A stretch of 64,000 nt of DNA from Treponema sp. (GTDB lineage Bacteria > Spirochaetota > Spirochaetia > Treponematales > Treponemataceae): the NCBI GenBank assembly GCA_024687165.1, contig JAILEY010000079.1, positions 1 through 64,000 on the forward strand, given 5' to 3'. Position numbers and translations under genes: made by a program. The notes beneath the pieces are model-generated. The model worked only from the letters and a program-made list of their open reading frames with translations, did no database searches and was not told where the DNA came from. Below are positions 1 through 8,787 of this stretch, piece after piece; the first letter of the stretch is position 1; each line of letters starts with the position of its first letter.

Positions 1-146
1 TAATAATTTTCCACAGAATTACTGCTAAAATCATCAGTATTTAAAAACGTTCCTTCAACAAAACCTTCTGAAAAAGCAGAAATAATTTTTGTGGTATTAC
101 TCAAGTTTCGTGTACGGGAAGAGCCGCTGATTATGACAAGATGCAC
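1..146 (-). CDS. NAD(P)H-dependent FMN reductase-like protein, N-terminal part (cut by window edge)
   Basis: Only the first 48 or so codons are present; the gene runs off the left edge. The reading frame opens at a GTG with a strong GAGGAGG Shine-Dalgarno about 6 nt upstream (153-159), so the start is well supported. The peptide begins VHLVIISGSSRTRNLSNTT, which carries the GSxRxxSxT phosphate-binding loop of flavodoxin-fold NAD(P)H:FMN reductases and iron-sulfur flavoproteins. It overlaps the end of the preceding gene (131-664) by 16 bp, so the two are translationally coupled. Substrate unknown; linkage to the TonB genes suggests a reductase acting on an imported metal or cofactor, which is inference. 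Confidence 0.7.
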   Translation of the reverse strand, partial: MHLVIISGSSRTRNLSNTTKIISAFSEGFVEGTFLNTDDFSSNSVENY

Positions 147-664
147 CTGATAACCTCCTCGTAAGAAGATGCATGATGAACACCGATTGATTTCATTTTA
201 AAATTCAGCAGGAAACGCGAAAACCATTCATTAAGATATTCTACTTCACACTCCTTCATTTTATTTTCAGGAAGAGTGTAAAGAAGTCCCGCATTAATTT
301 TTTTTTCATAACGAGAAACATGACGCTCCTGCCCACCGTCAATTTCAATAAGCATTGTTAAAAGAGGAAGAAGGCGGTCAACAATATTTTTAAGCTTATG
401 ATCGATGAAACCAAGCTTTGTCATTCTCCCGATAAAAAGCACATAATCATGGGAAAGAATCGATTTTAAAATTTCCTCAAAACCGTCTTTTACAGAACAG
501 ATACCGGGATTTTTAAGCCAGCAGTCATTACAGCCGATACAAGGATGAATATTCATGTTGGCAGCTTTAATCACCGTAATATCACGTAAAATTCCGCCAA
601 GAGATTTTATCGCATATTCAGATTCATAATTTTCAGCTGAATCAATTATCAGGATTGATTTCAT
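131..664 (-). CDS. Flavodoxin-fold iron-sulfur flavoprotein / FMN reductase-like protein
   Basis: The 177-residue protein has the layout of the NADPH-dependent FMN reductase / iron-sulfur flavoprotein family: a short beta-strand start (MKSILIIDSAENYESEYA) and a compact cysteine motif near residues 42-55 (CIGCNDCWLKNPGIC) that in this family can hold an Fe-S cluster. The usual GSxRxxxxT FMN phosphate loop is degenerate here (DSAENYESEYA), whereas the overlapping downstream gene keeps it, so the two may work as a pair. It follows tonB by 12 bp on the same strand and is probably the penultimate visible gene of the TonB operon. Exact reaction unknown. Confidence 0.7.
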   Translation of the reverse strand: MKSILIIDSAENYESEYAIKSLGGILRDITVIKAANMNIHPCIGCNDCWLKNPGICSVKDGFEEILKSILSHDYVLFIGRMTKLGFIDHKLKNIVDRLLPLLTMLIEIDGGQERHVSRYEKKINAGLLYTLPENKMKECEVEYLNEWFSRFLLNFKMKSIGVHHASSYEEVIRCILS

Positions 665-676
665 ATTTTAAGCCAG

Positions 677-1291
677 CTATTTAAGAGAAAAACGAACTGG
701 ATATCTGTAACGGACTGCACAAGGCTTATCATTAATTACAGCAGGCACAACAGTAATTCCATAAAGAGCCTTTATTGCGGCATCTGCAAAACCATGTCCA
801 GGATCTTTTAAAACATCAACCTTCCGGATTTTTCCTTTTTCATCAATAAACAGCTCAAGATAAACAACACCTTCTATGCCCTGTTTTTTTGCTGCTGAAG
901 GATATTCAATTCTTGAAAGAATTTTTTTTGCTGGAATTACAGGCACCTTAGAAATTTTATTCTGAGGCATATAAACAACTTCTTCTACTTTATTTTCAGT
1001 TTCTATAATTTTTTCAGAAGCAAGAGTATTGTTTACAACAGTTTCAGTTTTTTCCTGTACTTCCTTCTGCTTAATCTCAGGGACCTGCTTGCTTACAGGA
1101 GGAATGTATTCCTGAATATTCACAAGCTTAAAAACCGATTCATCAATTTTTTCCTGTTCAATTTTTGAAGAAGTATCAATAAAATTATTTCCACCAAAAA
1201 ACAAAATTGAATAAACAATGCACACAAGCAAAACAGATGCGAATCTAATTTTCTGCGGAAGATTATTGCTGTTGATTTTAATTGAAACCAT
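677..1291 (-). CDS. tonB: TonB energy-transducing protein
   Basis: TonB couples the inner-membrane proton-motive force to outer-membrane receptors. The 204-residue protein has a single N-terminal membrane segment (about residues 16-34), a Glu/Pro/Lys-rich periplasmic spacer (about 60-125) and a C-terminal TonB domain (YPSAAKKQGIEGVVYLELFI, then an RYPVRFSLK end). It directly abuts exbD (no gap) and sits with exbB and a TonB-dependent receptor, so a complete transduction unit is encoded. The ATG start at 1291 fits the typical short cytoplasmic head before the membrane anchor. Confidence 0.9.
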   Translation of the reverse strand: MVSIKINSNNLPQKIRFASVLLVCIVYSILFFGGNNFIDTSSKIEQEKIDESVFKLVNIQEYIPPVSKQVPEIKQKEVQEKTETVVNNTLASEKIIETENKVEEVVYMPQNKISKVPVIPAKKILSRIEYPSAAKKQGIEGVVYLELFIDEKGKIRKVDVLKDPGHGFADAAIKALYGITVVPAVINDKPCAVRYRYPVRFSLK

Positions 1292-1693
1292 TTACATTTT
1301 CTCCCTTACAACAAAACTGACAACTCTGTGCTGAAGACGCTGCAGGATTTTTACAACAGAATCAACATATTTGTACGGCGTATTTTTATCCGCAATTACA
1401 TGAATACGAACTTCCTGATTTTCCATGATTGCAGCCGCTATTCCCTGCTCAAGAGAATCCGCAGTCATAAGAACATCATCAACGTAAACACTTCCGTCTG
1501 CAAGAATCCAGATTTCGTAATTTGAATCGGCCTGAGTTTTTTCAAGGACAAGTGCTTCACTGTACTGAATTTTCTGCTCATGGCGCTGGTTCATCAGTGA
1601 AATAAGCATGATAAAAATCAGCAGAAGAAAGCCGATATCGCTCATTGAAGAGGTTGCAATTGAACAGTTAATTTTTTTTCTTTTAATCTGCAT
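1292..1693 (-). CDS. exbD: ExbD/TolR-family biopolymer transport protein (copy 1)
   Basis: This 133-residue protein is a motor subunit that works with ExbB to harvest proton-motive force for TonB. It has a basic N-terminus, one membrane segment (about residues 19-37, DIGFLLLIFIMLISL) carrying the conserved Asp at its start, and a periplasmic domain ending VVSFVVREKM. It lies 2 bp after a second exbD gene, and stop and start of neighbours nearly touch. Two different ExbD proteins in one operon are known in other phyla and suggest a heteromeric ExbD pair. Confidence 0.88.
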   Translation of the reverse strand: MQIKRKKINCSIATSSMSDIGFLLLIFIMLISLMNQRHEQKIQYSEALVLEKTQADSNYEIWILADGSVYVDDVLMTADSLEQGIAAAIMENQEVRIHVIADKNTPYKYVDSVVKILQRLQHRVVSFVVREKM

Positions 1694-1695
1694 GG

Positions 1696-2097
1696 CTACT
1701 TCTCTTTTGTCTTGAATGAAAAATTTTCTATGTTGTTTTTTCGAACATCATAAATCACATCAACAACCTTCTGATAAGGACAGTCCTCATCGATTAAAAG
1801 CAGGAATGTCATATTCGGGAACTGAACTTTCATCTGCGCAATACGCTTTTCAAGTTCATCAAAACTGATTTTATTTCCGTCAAGCTCAATTGTTCCATCT
1901 GCATTAAGAACACACTTCATCAGGTCCTGATTATTTACGACGCGGGGCTTTTCTTTTTCCGGCAGATTCATCAAGAATCCCTTATTTACATTAAAGCCTG
2001 CAATCACGATAAAAAAGACAATCAGAAGAAACGAAAGGTCGTTGAGAGAGCCGCTGCTTCCAGCATCATCAATTTTTTTTCTGTTAATTTTAATCAT
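1696..2097 (-). CDS. exbD: ExbD/TolR-family biopolymer transport protein (copy 2)
   Basis: Second 133-residue ExbD-type subunit. The membrane segment GSLNDLSFLLIVFFIVIAGF (about residues 16-35) again starts with the conserved Asp. The periplasmic part has the usual ELEKRIAQMK and LLIDEDCPYQKVVDVI elements of this fold. Its start overlaps the exbB stop by 4 bp (ATGA type), so it is co-translated with exbB. It differs clearly in sequence from the neighbouring ExbD, so this is an old duplication. Confidence 0.88.
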   Translation of the reverse strand: MIKINRKKIDDAGSSGSLNDLSFLLIVFFIVIAGFNVNKGFLMNLPEKEKPRVVNNQDLMKCVLNADGTIELDGNKISFDELEKRIAQMKVQFPNMTFLLLIDEDCPYQKVVDVIYDVRKNNIENFSFKTKEK

Positions 2098-2714
2098 TTG
2101 TTTTCGCTCAGCAAAAGTGGGACAATATCATTTACAGCCTTTGAAGTTTCCGCTGCAAAATTATCTACACGCTGAACAAAAAGATTGTATGCAATGGAAG
2201 CAATAATGGCGATGATAAGACCGTATACAGTTGTAATAAGTGCTTCATAAATTCCACCCGCAACAAGCTGAGCATTTACATCAGTTGCACTTGCAATGCT
2301 CTTGAAGGCACCAATCATTCCGCTTACAGTTCCAAGGAATCCTGTTAACGGAGCGAGTGAAGAAATTGCAGTAAGATAATTAAAGCCGTTTTCCATTCTG
2401 CGAAGTCTTTCCTGTGCTTCACTTTCTGCAGCTTTTTCCATTCGATTTTCACCAAATTTTGAATTATCAAGAAGGGCAAGAAGAATTGTTGCTGCAGTCT
2501 TTTTGCGCTTACAATGACCAAGCATAGATCTGGCCTGATCAATCTTTCCGCCGTTTAAAAGATTTTTCACTTCCTGACTTAAATCGCTTACATTGCAGTC
2601 GTGATAAAAAAGATAAATACATCTTTCAATAATCAATGCAATTGTAAGTATACTGAACACAAGCAGAACCCACATGAATGGTCCGCCAAGCTTAAAAAAC
2701 TCAATCAAATTCAT
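2094..2714 (-). CDS. exbB: ExbB/MotA/TolQ proton channel protein
   Basis: Inner-membrane channel subunit of the TonB motor. The 206-residue protein starts MNLIEFFKLGGPFMW; the ATG at 2714 is preceded by a clear GGAGGA Shine-Dalgarno, so an upstream in-frame TTG is not used. Three membrane segments are visible (about residues 8-30, 105-130, 150-175), and the family motif LAPLTGFLGTVSGMIGAFK lies just before the second. It is first of the exbB-exbD-exbD-tonB run and lies 110 bp downstream of the receptor gene on the same strand. Confidence 0.9.
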   Translation of the reverse strand: MNLIEFFKLGGPFMWVLLVFSILTIALIIERCIYLFYHDCNVSDLSQEVKNLLNGGKIDQARSMLGHCKRKKTAATILLALLDNSKFGENRMEKAAESEAQERLRRMENGFNYLTAISSLAPLTGFLGTVSGMIGAFKSIASATDVNAQLVAGGIYEALITTVYGLIIAIIASIAYNLFVQRVDNFAAETSKAVNDIVPLLLSENK

Positions 2715-2824
2715 ATTTAATCCTCCAGATTTCAAAAAAATAAATCTCTCTCCAAAACATTTTTAAATTTGTGAAAGCATTTTTTTGCCTTCTATCTCCA
2801 CAATCTCTCCCTTAGCCGGATTGT

Positions 2825-5164
2825 TTAGAACGAAATTCTGTACCCGAAATTAATAAGCGGGATTCCGATACTGAAATCAGAACGATTATCATCCTGATCC
2901 TTACCGGTATTCTGATTAAACTTTTTTGAACCTTCAGGCGCATAAAGATTTGTTAAAATGTCTTCTGCACCGATATACCATTCCCACTTTAACTTTGGAT
3001 TTCTTTTGAAAGTTCCACGATGTGCAATTCGAATATCGATCGGACAGCTGAAACCTGTTCTCAAAGTGTCGCTGTAGAAACTTGTACGGGTATAACGCTG
3101 ACGATATGAACCATCTTCCTGATGAACGTAATACATAATCTTATCTCCGTCAGTACGCGGTGTACCTGTTGCAAAGGCTCCCTTAACCGTAATTGTCCAT
3201 GTATCAGACGGTCTGAAGTTAATAATCAGGTTTGCTGAATGGAAGCGGTGGAATGAAGGATAATACCAGGTATCAAGAGGATCTCCCTGTCTTGTAGTCT
3301 GATTTGGATCTCCATCAGCAGGCTTTGCAGGATTCTTGAATTTTGCGTAGATGAATGAATATGTTAAATATCCGTCCCACCATTTTCCAAGGAAATCACT
3401 TTTATTTTTCTGAATCATAAGATCACAGCCCAAAGCTCTTCCTTCACCATTCATATATACTTTAGGCTCAGCAGAAGAGTGAGATCCATTTCCGTCTACC
3501 TTGTTAAAAACTGTATAGGCTCTGCTCAAGTAGTGCTTATAATATGCTTCAAGCTTGAATCCGATTCCATTGTACATATTGGCTTCAAAACCAAGAACTC
3601 CAAGTAAAGCTCTGTCCTGTTTGATTTTGCCGTCAATAGATTTTTTATTATCCAGGAAGAAAAGATCCTGAGAAGCACCGCTAAAGAAACCAGAGCCGAC
3701 AGAGAAGGTAATGTTTTCAAAATTATCTGTTGCGTGCCATGGAGTAATTGAAACTACAGCTCTTGGATCAATTGAAGGCTTAGACAAAAGTGAAATTCCA
3801 TTCTTACCTTTTACGTACAGCTGATCGTATCTCAAGCCGATTTCACCTTTTAACAAATCATTTTTTCCGCCGAAGTTCCACATTGAATATGCAGCTGTAG
3901 AAAAGATTTTATTGCCTTCTGTATTTGTATCAAGGCGAGTTTTTTCAAGTACGAATTCAGGAACCTGTCCTGCCGGGGCAATATTATTTTCAGAAAAGAC
4001 ATCTATAAATTCATGTATATCCTGAAAATTGATTATTTCTTCTGCACCAAATGTAATCTTCTGATTTTCACGAAACTCATATTCACCTTCACTCTTAAAC
4101 TGAATGACATGATCAGTCAATTCTTCAAGAAACTCATCTTCCTGTTCAAGTCTGAATGTTGATCCTTTACTCAATCCTAATGAAGGGAATGCATCAACAA
4201 ACTCATCAGTATACTTTACGTCACCAGTGTCAGTTCCCCAACCCCAGGCCTTTTCTTTTGCAAAGTTATAGCTAACATCTCCACGAAACTGAAGTGAATC
4301 TGTCGGAGTCCAGTGAACATTAGCTGAGGCAAAAGCAGTATAAATATCATAGTCAAACTTGTTATGGCTTGTGATATTGCTATCCTTATCTGTCTGTTCA
4401 GAATCAAGCTCCATTCCGTCACTGCCAAAAAATCCTTTAAGAACAAATTCAAGTTTGTCTGTAGGCTTATAAAATCCTTTTGCATAAAAATCGCGGATGT
4501 ATGGAGGTCTTTTAAGGCTGTCAGTTTCAGTTCCGCCGATAAGTCTATAAGCTCCAACAAGAGATTCAAGATAAGTACATTTTCCAAAAAGAATCAGACC
4601 GCCCTTATCTGTAACAGGTGTCTGAAGGAAAAGCTCTGTTGAAAGAAATGAAATGTTAAAATCAAAATGAAATTCTTCAGGCTTAACTGAAGTTACATCA
4701 AGAAGACCTGAAATTGCCTGACCGTAACGTGCAGAAAAAACACCGTTGTTAAGTTTTGCAGAATCAACAAAATTCGGATTGAAGATTGAATATGCTCCGC
4801 CCCAGTGCCATGGATAAATCAAATAAACACCGTCAAGAGAAATCTTCATTTCACGAGGATATCCGCCGCGAACTGAAGGTTCACTTTCCCACTGACCGCT
4901 AAATGCAACACCAGGCATTGTAGCCACTGAATTCATAATATCTTCTGAAAGTCCAAGACGTGCTGTAGTATCCATCTGCTCTTTAGTAAGAACTACGGAA
5001 ACTCCTGACTCAGCTTTTCTTTCAGCATTATCTTCTACAACAAGTTCTTCGCCTTCAAAGAAAAATTCTGATTCATCAAAATCTTCTGATTCAGTCTGAG
5101 CAAAAGCTGCAGAGAAAACAGAAAAAGCAATCATTGAATAAATAATACGTTTCATTTTTATCAT
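2825..5164 (-). CDS. TonB-dependent outer-membrane receptor
   Basis: Outer-membrane gated barrel for active uptake of a scarce ligand. The 779-residue protein has a signal peptide ending SAAFA-Q (cleavage near residue 22), a strongly acidic mature N-terminus, a plug domain (about 55-165, with EDIMNSVATMPGV and SVRGGYPREMKISLDGV), and a long beta-barrel ending GYRISF, with the terminal Phe expected for BAM-dependent insertion. It is followed on the same strand by exbB-exbD-exbD-tonB. Ligand unknown; iron chelate, haem or a cobalamin-like cofactor are possible. The start could be the ATG at 5164 or the ATG three codons later (5155); neither has a clear Shine-Dalgarno. Confidence 0.9.
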   Translation of the reverse strand: MIKMKRIIYSMIAFSVFSAAFAQTESEDFDESEFFFEGEELVVEDNAERKAESGVSVVLTKEQMDTTARLGLSEDIMNSVATMPGVAFSGQWESEPSVRGGYPREMKISLDGVYLIYPWHWGGAYSIFNPNFVDSAKLNNGVFSARYGQAISGLLDVTSVKPEEFHFDFNISFLSTELFLQTPVTDKGGLILFGKCTYLESLVGAYRLIGGTETDSLKRPPYIRDFYAKGFYKPTDKLEFVLKGFFGSDGMELDSEQTDKDSNITSHNKFDYDIYTAFASANVHWTPTDSLQFRGDVSYNFAKEKAWGWGTDTGDVKYTDEFVDAFPSLGLSKGSTFRLEQEDEFLEELTDHVIQFKSEGEYEFRENQKITFGAEEIINFQDIHEFIDVFSENNIAPAGQVPEFVLEKTRLDTNTEGNKIFSTAAYSMWNFGGKNDLLKGEIGLRYDQLYVKGKNGISLLSKPSIDPRAVVSITPWHATDNFENITFSVGSGFFSGASQDLFFLDNKKSIDGKIKQDRALLGVLGFEANMYNGIGFKLEAYYKHYLSRAYTVFNKVDGNGSHSSAEPKVYMNGEGRALGCDLMIQKNKSDFLGKWWDGYLTYSFIYAKFKNPAKPADGDPNQTTRQGDPLDTWYYPSFHRFHSANLIINFRPSDTWTITVKGAFATGTPRTDGDKIMYYVHQEDGSYRQRYTRTSFYSDTLRTGFSCPIDIRIAHRGTFKRNPKLKWEWYIGAEDILTNLYAPEGSKKFNQNTGKDQDDNRSDFSIGIPLINFGYRISF

Positions 5165-5239
5165 GGCTATAAACTAACACATGTCAAATCGAAACGTACT
5201 CACACTGGCAAAAAATGCAGATAAAGTGGTAATTTGTGC

Positions 5240-5269
5240 AAAAAAATGCAGGAATATTAATCCTGCATT
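5240..5269 (-). terminator. Rho-independent terminator after the PaaK-type ligase gene
   Basis: On the minus strand AATGCAGGA and TCCTGCATT form a perfect 9-bp stem with a 7-nt loop, followed by a run of seven T residues. It begins 12 bp after the ligase stop codon and separates that gene from the TonB operon. Confidence 0.8.
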
Positions 5270-5280
5270 CAATTCAGCGA

Positions 5281-6516
5281 TTAAAAACGCCTGTCATCAA
5301 TACGCTTTGTTTTCTTTTCTGAACGAGGGAGCTCGCCTTCTCCAACTACCTTGATTTTAGGTGTAAGATTAAATTTACTCTTGCATTTCATCTGCATTAA
5401 AAGCGCAAGTTCTGCGCGGTCTGTTCCAAGTTCACATTCAACAAAAATTGTTATTTCATCTTTTCCATCAACATGTTCAATTTCTGCGCGATATTCACTT
5501 GAAGTTCCAGGTACTTCGCGGATAACCTCTTCAATCGAACTTGGGAAAATAATGTTTCCCTTAATTTTTACCATGTCATCACTGCGGCCCATAATCTGAG
5601 TAATTCTTGGATATGGACACGGATCATCTTTTGCCCTAGGAATAAATGCTGCAAGATCATGAGTTCTGAATCTGATTAAAGGAGCACCTTCCTTTACAAA
5701 AGTTGTAAGTGTGATTTCTCCAGTCTGTCCTTCTTCAACAGGCTTTCCAGTTTCAGGATCAAGAATTTCAACATAAACATAATCATCAAAAATTCTCATG
5801 CCTTCTTCACCAGGAAGATTAATTCCGATTCCAGGTCCGTAACATTCTGTAAGCCCGTAGATATCAAAAAGTTCAATGCCGAGAATACTTGCAATTCTCT
5901 GACGCATTTTTTCACTCCATCTTTCAGATCCGATGATACCTTTTTTAAGACAGATTTTTCCTTTTAATCCGCGCTGTTCAACCTGTTCAGCAAGCAAAAG
6001 TGCATAAGAAGAGGTTGCACAGATTACTGTTGATTTCATATCCTGCATCATCTGAAGCTGTTTTTCTGTGTTACCCGGTCCCATTGGAATACACATTGCA
6101 CCAAGCCTTTCACATCCTGCCTGAAATCCGATTCCTGCGGTCCAGAGTCCATATCCGGGAGTAACCTGAATGCGGTCTTTAGTTGTGATACCTGCCATTT
6201 CATAACAGCGTGCAAACATAATTGCCCAGTCTTCAACATCTTTTTTTGTGTATGGAATGATTACAGGTTTTCCTGTTGTTCCGCTTGATGAATGAATGCG
6301 GACAATTTCTTCTTCCGGAACAGATGCAAGTCCAAGAGGATATGCGTCTCTAAGATCCTGTTTTGAGCAGAAAGGAAGCTTTTCAAAATCCTCCTGAGTC
6401 TTTATGTCATCCGGATTAAAATCCTTGAATCTTTCTGTATAAAATGGATTTCCGCATTTTTTAAGTCTTCTGATCTGAGCGCGGATCTGCTCAAGCTGTT
6501 TTTCTGTCAATTTCAT
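5281..6516 (-). CDS. paaK: Phenylacetate/arylacetate-CoA ligase (AMP-forming, PaaK family)
   Basis: Activates aryl acids such as phenylacetate or indoleacetate to CoA thioesters through an adenylate. The 411-residue protein shows the adenylate-forming signatures: P-loop SSSGTTGKPVIIPYT (about residue 77), DIYGLTECYGPG (about 216), the hinge region GRSDDMVKIKG (about 310), and the C-terminal lysine region EKKTKRIDD. Its length fits PaaK (about 430). The neighbours are a TrpP-like ECF transporter and indolepyruvate:ferredoxin oxidoreductase, which points to aryl acids rather than a degradative paa pathway (no other paa gene is present). It ends at a strong terminator. Confidence 0.88.
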   Translation of the reverse strand: MKLTEKQLEQIRAQIRRLKKCGNPFYTERFKDFNPDDIKTQEDFEKLPFCSKQDLRDAYPLGLASVPEEEIVRIHSSSGTTGKPVIIPYTKKDVEDWAIMFARCYEMAGITTKDRIQVTPGYGLWTAGIGFQAGCERLGAMCIPMGPGNTEKQLQMMQDMKSTVICATSSYALLLAEQVEQRGLKGKICLKKGIIGSERWSEKMRQRIASILGIELFDIYGLTECYGPGIGINLPGEEGMRIFDDYVYVEILDPETGKPVEEGQTGEITLTTFVKEGAPLIRFRTHDLAAFIPRAKDDPCPYPRITQIMGRSDDMVKIKGNIIFPSSIEEVIREVPGTSSEYRAEIEHVDGKDEITIFVECELGTDRAELALLMQMKCKSKFNLTPKIKVVGEGELPRSEKKTKRIDDRRF

Positions 6517-6619
6517 TTCAAATACCCTGAATAATTTTTGTTACTATGTATAGAAATGATTATAATCCTTATATTTTTTTATGTCAAAGAGAAATTAAAA
6601 TTTAATTTTTAATAAGACT

Positions 6620-6790
6620 AATTTCAAGTTATTATTATAAATTGGCGCGAGGGAGTATTGGGCGGAACGAAAACATTCTGTTTGTTGTTGTCGCGAAACG
6701 ACAATGTGAATAGTTCCTTTGCAACAAACAGCATGTAGATGCGATAGCATCGGTTTTGTTACGCACAAGACGACCGGGAGACAATTTTAT
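6620..6790 (+). repeat. Dispersed structured repeat, copy 1 (divergent)
   Basis: This copy fills most of the 357-bp gap between paaK and the ECF genes. The core starts AAATTGGCGCGA and ends GGGAGACAATTT, giving imperfect terminal inverted repeats. Inside are an inverted pair CTGTTTGTTG / CAACAAACAG, a small hairpin TTGTCG-cgaaa-CGACAA within that pair, and a second hairpin GATGC-gata-GCATC. The same order of elements occurs at 12085 and 24548. Sequence differs from those copies mostly while keeping stems paired. Confidence 0.8.
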
Positions 6791-6800
6791 AAAAAAATTA

Positions 6801-6829
6801 TTGACATAAAATAATTAATACTGTATGTT
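6801..6829 (+). promoter_or_regulatory. Promoter of the ECF transporter operon
   Basis: TTGACA (6801-6806) and TATGTT (6824-6829) are 17 nt apart. The leader is then about 38 nt and contains an AGGAGA Shine-Dalgarno before the ATG at 6874. Confidence 0.7.
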
Positions 6830-6873
6830 TCTATTAATAGATACGTTACTACTAAAAGAAACAGGAGAAAACT

Positions 6874-7434
6874 ATGGAAAACGAAACACAGACAACTGGT
6901 GAACGCCGTGAATCTAAAAAAGAAGAAAAGAAGGGACTTGGAATCCGCGAATTAATTCTTACAGCAGTTCTTCTTGCAGCAGGTGCTGTTCTTAAATTTT
7001 TTGCAGGTTCTCTTATCAACATCGGCGGAATGAAACCAAACTTCATCATCGCAATGTACTGCATGACATTGATCCTCATCAGACCTCGTATTGTAGAAGC
7101 CGCAATAATCGGTATTCTTGCAGGAGCAATCTGTCAGTTCTTCCCTGGAACTCCATACGTTAATTTTGCATCTGAATTTGCAGGTGCAGTTGCAATGGGA
7201 CTTTTAATTAAAATCGGAAGCATCAAAATCGTTAAGTTCGACATTCTTCCATGCGTTTCAACTTTTATAAGCACAGTTATTTCAGGCGGACTTTACACAA
7301 TAATTTTGATTTTACTTCTTGGAGCAAGCAAGGCAACACTCGCAGCATACATTCCAATCGTTTTGTGTACAGCTGCAATCAACAGTGTAATCGTTCAGGT
7401 CCTCTACTACCCTCTTAAGGCAACATTAAAATAA
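6874..7434 (+). CDS. ECF transporter S component, TrpP (tryptophan transporter)-like
   Basis: Substrate-binding membrane subunit of an energy-coupling-factor transporter. After a charged N-terminal tail (residues 1-25) come five or six hydrophobic segments. The pattern GGMKPNFIIAMYCMTLILI, a PGTP loop, and the ending LYYPLKATLK match my recollection of the TrpP/YhaG tryptophan-transporter family, which has GMKPD and FPxGQ at the same places. It has its own promoter and an AGGAGA ribosome site, and heads a four-gene set with two ATPases and EcfT. Aromatic amino acid or aryl acid uptake fits the flanking iorAB and paaK genes; the ligand is inferred, not shown. Confidence 0.75.
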   Translation: MENETQTTGERRESKKEEKKGLGIRELILTAVLLAAGAVLKFFAGSLINIGGMKPNFIIAMYCMTLILIRPRIVEAAIIGILAGAICQFFPGTPYVNFASEFAGAVAMGLLIKIGSIKIVKFDILPCVSTFISTVISGGLYTIILILLLGASKATLAAYIPIVLCTAAINSVIVQVLYYPLKATLK

Positions 7435-7435
7435 A

Positions 7436-8113
7436 ATGATTAAATTCGAAAATTTTTCTTTTGCATATAAAGACAGTAAAAAAAATGCGCTCAACAATTT
7501 GAATCTTGAAATTGCAGACGGTGATTTTGTAGGAATCATCGGACGCTCAGGGGCTGGAAAAACAACGTTCAGTTATGCAATAAACGGAATAATTCCACAC
7601 TATTACAAAGGTGAATATTTTGGAAAAGTTCTGGTAAATGATAAAGACGTTTTTGACACTGACCCCTGCAATCTTGCGCTTGAGGTTGGAAGCGTTTTCC
7701 AGGATATTGAAAGTCAGATAACGAATTCAATTGTTGAAGATGAAATTCTTTTTGGTCTTGAAAACTTCGGATTCAGAAGAAATGAAATTTTCAATAGAAC
7801 TGCCTGGGCTCTTAAAAAATGCGGAATTGAAAATCTGCGGGAAAGAGAAATTACTTCACTCAGTGGTGGACAAAAACAGAAAGTTGCAATTGCAGCGATT
7901 CTTGCCCTTAAGCCGAAAATTATTGTCTTTGATGAACCGACTGGAGAACTTGATCCTGAGGCAAGCAAAAATATTTTCGAAGTTTTAAAAGAATTAAATG
8001 AAGAAAACGAAATCACAATCATTGTAATTGAACAGAAAACAAAGCTTCTTAAAAATTATGCAAAAAGAATTCTTGAAATTACAGATGGTAAAATCGAGGA
8101 GATAAAAAAATGA
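7436..8113 (+). CDS. ECF transporter ATPase, first subunit (EcfA type)
   Basis: Cytoplasmic ATPase of the transporter, 225 residues. Walker A GRSGAGKTT (about residue 37), Q-loop VFQDIESQI, signature SLSGGQKQK (about 141) and Walker B IIVFDEPTGELD (about 161) are all present. At the position of the usual H-loop histidine the sequence reads VIEQKTK, so the histidine appears replaced by glutamine; some EcfA subunits have EH here. It begins 1 bp after the S-component stop, with no strong ribosome site, so it is probably translated by coupling, and it overlaps the next ATPase gene by 4 bp. Confidence 0.87.
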   Translation: MIKFENFSFAYKDSKKNALNNLNLEIADGDFVGIIGRSGAGKTTFSYAINGIIPHYYKGEYFGKVLVNDKDVFDTDPCNLALEVGSVFQDIESQITNSIVEDEILFGLENFGFRRNEIFNRTAWALKKCGIENLREREITSLSGGQKQKVAIAAILALKPKIIVFDEPTGELDPEASKNIFEVLKELNEENEITIIVIEQKTKLLKNYAKRILEITDGKIEEIKK

Positions 8114-8787
8114 TTGAATGCAGAAATTTAAAATTCGGTCACGGATCTCCTAAATCAAAAACATACGTTGAATTAATTCATGATATTTCGCTGAAAATTG
8201 AAGACGGAGAATTCGTTGCAATCATCGGAGAAAACGGAGCCGGAAAATCAACACTGAGCAAAATTCTTGCAGGGCTGCTCAAGCCGGTTGAAGGAAGTGT
8301 AACTGTAAACGGAATGGATACAAAAAAAACAAAAAACAGTGTACTCGCTAAACAGCTTGGTTTTCTTTTTCAAAATCCGGACAGACAGTTGTGCTGTTAT
8401 ACAGTAAAAGATGAAATTGCATTCGGACTTAAATCAACAAAATTTGGTTCTGCAAAAGAAATTGAAGAAAGGACAAATGAAGTTATCAATCAATTTAAAT
8501 TTAATAAAGATGACGCACCGTTTGCATTAAGCCGCGGACAGAGACAAAAGCTTGCACTTGCTTCAGTTATTGCCGTAAATCCAAAAATCATGATTCTTGA
8601 TGAACCGACTACAGGTCTTGATGAAGTTGAATGCAGGGAAATCATGGACTACGTAAAATTTTTGAATGAAACAGAAGGAACGACTGTAATCATGGTTTGC
8701 CACGACATGGACCTTGTAAAAGAATATTCAAAAAGAACTGTAACAGTTAATGCAGGAAAAATAATTTATGATGGAGCAACAAAATGA
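8110..8787 (+). CDS. ECF transporter ATPase, second subunit (EcfA type)
   Basis: Second ATPase, also 225 residues, forming the heterodimer expected for ECF transporters. Walker A GENGAGKST, Q-loop FLFQNPDRQLC, Walker B IMILDEPTTGLDE and H-loop VCHDMD are standard. The signature reads ALSRGQRQK, with Arg replacing the first Gly of LSGGQ, a variant seen in this family. Overlaps of 4 bp with both neighbours (ATGA type) show strict co-translation with the first ATPase and EcfT. Confidence 0.88.
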   Translation: MIECRNLKFGHGSPKSKTYVELIHDISLKIEDGEFVAIIGENGAGKSTLSKILAGLLKPVEGSVTVNGMDTKKTKNSVLAKQLGFLFQNPDRQLCCYTVKDEIAFGLKSTKFGSAKEIEERTNEVINQFKFNKDDAPFALSRGQRQKLALASVIAVNPKIMILDEPTTGLDEVECREIMDYVKFLNETEGTTVIMVCHDMDLVKEYSKRTVTVNAGKIIYDGATK

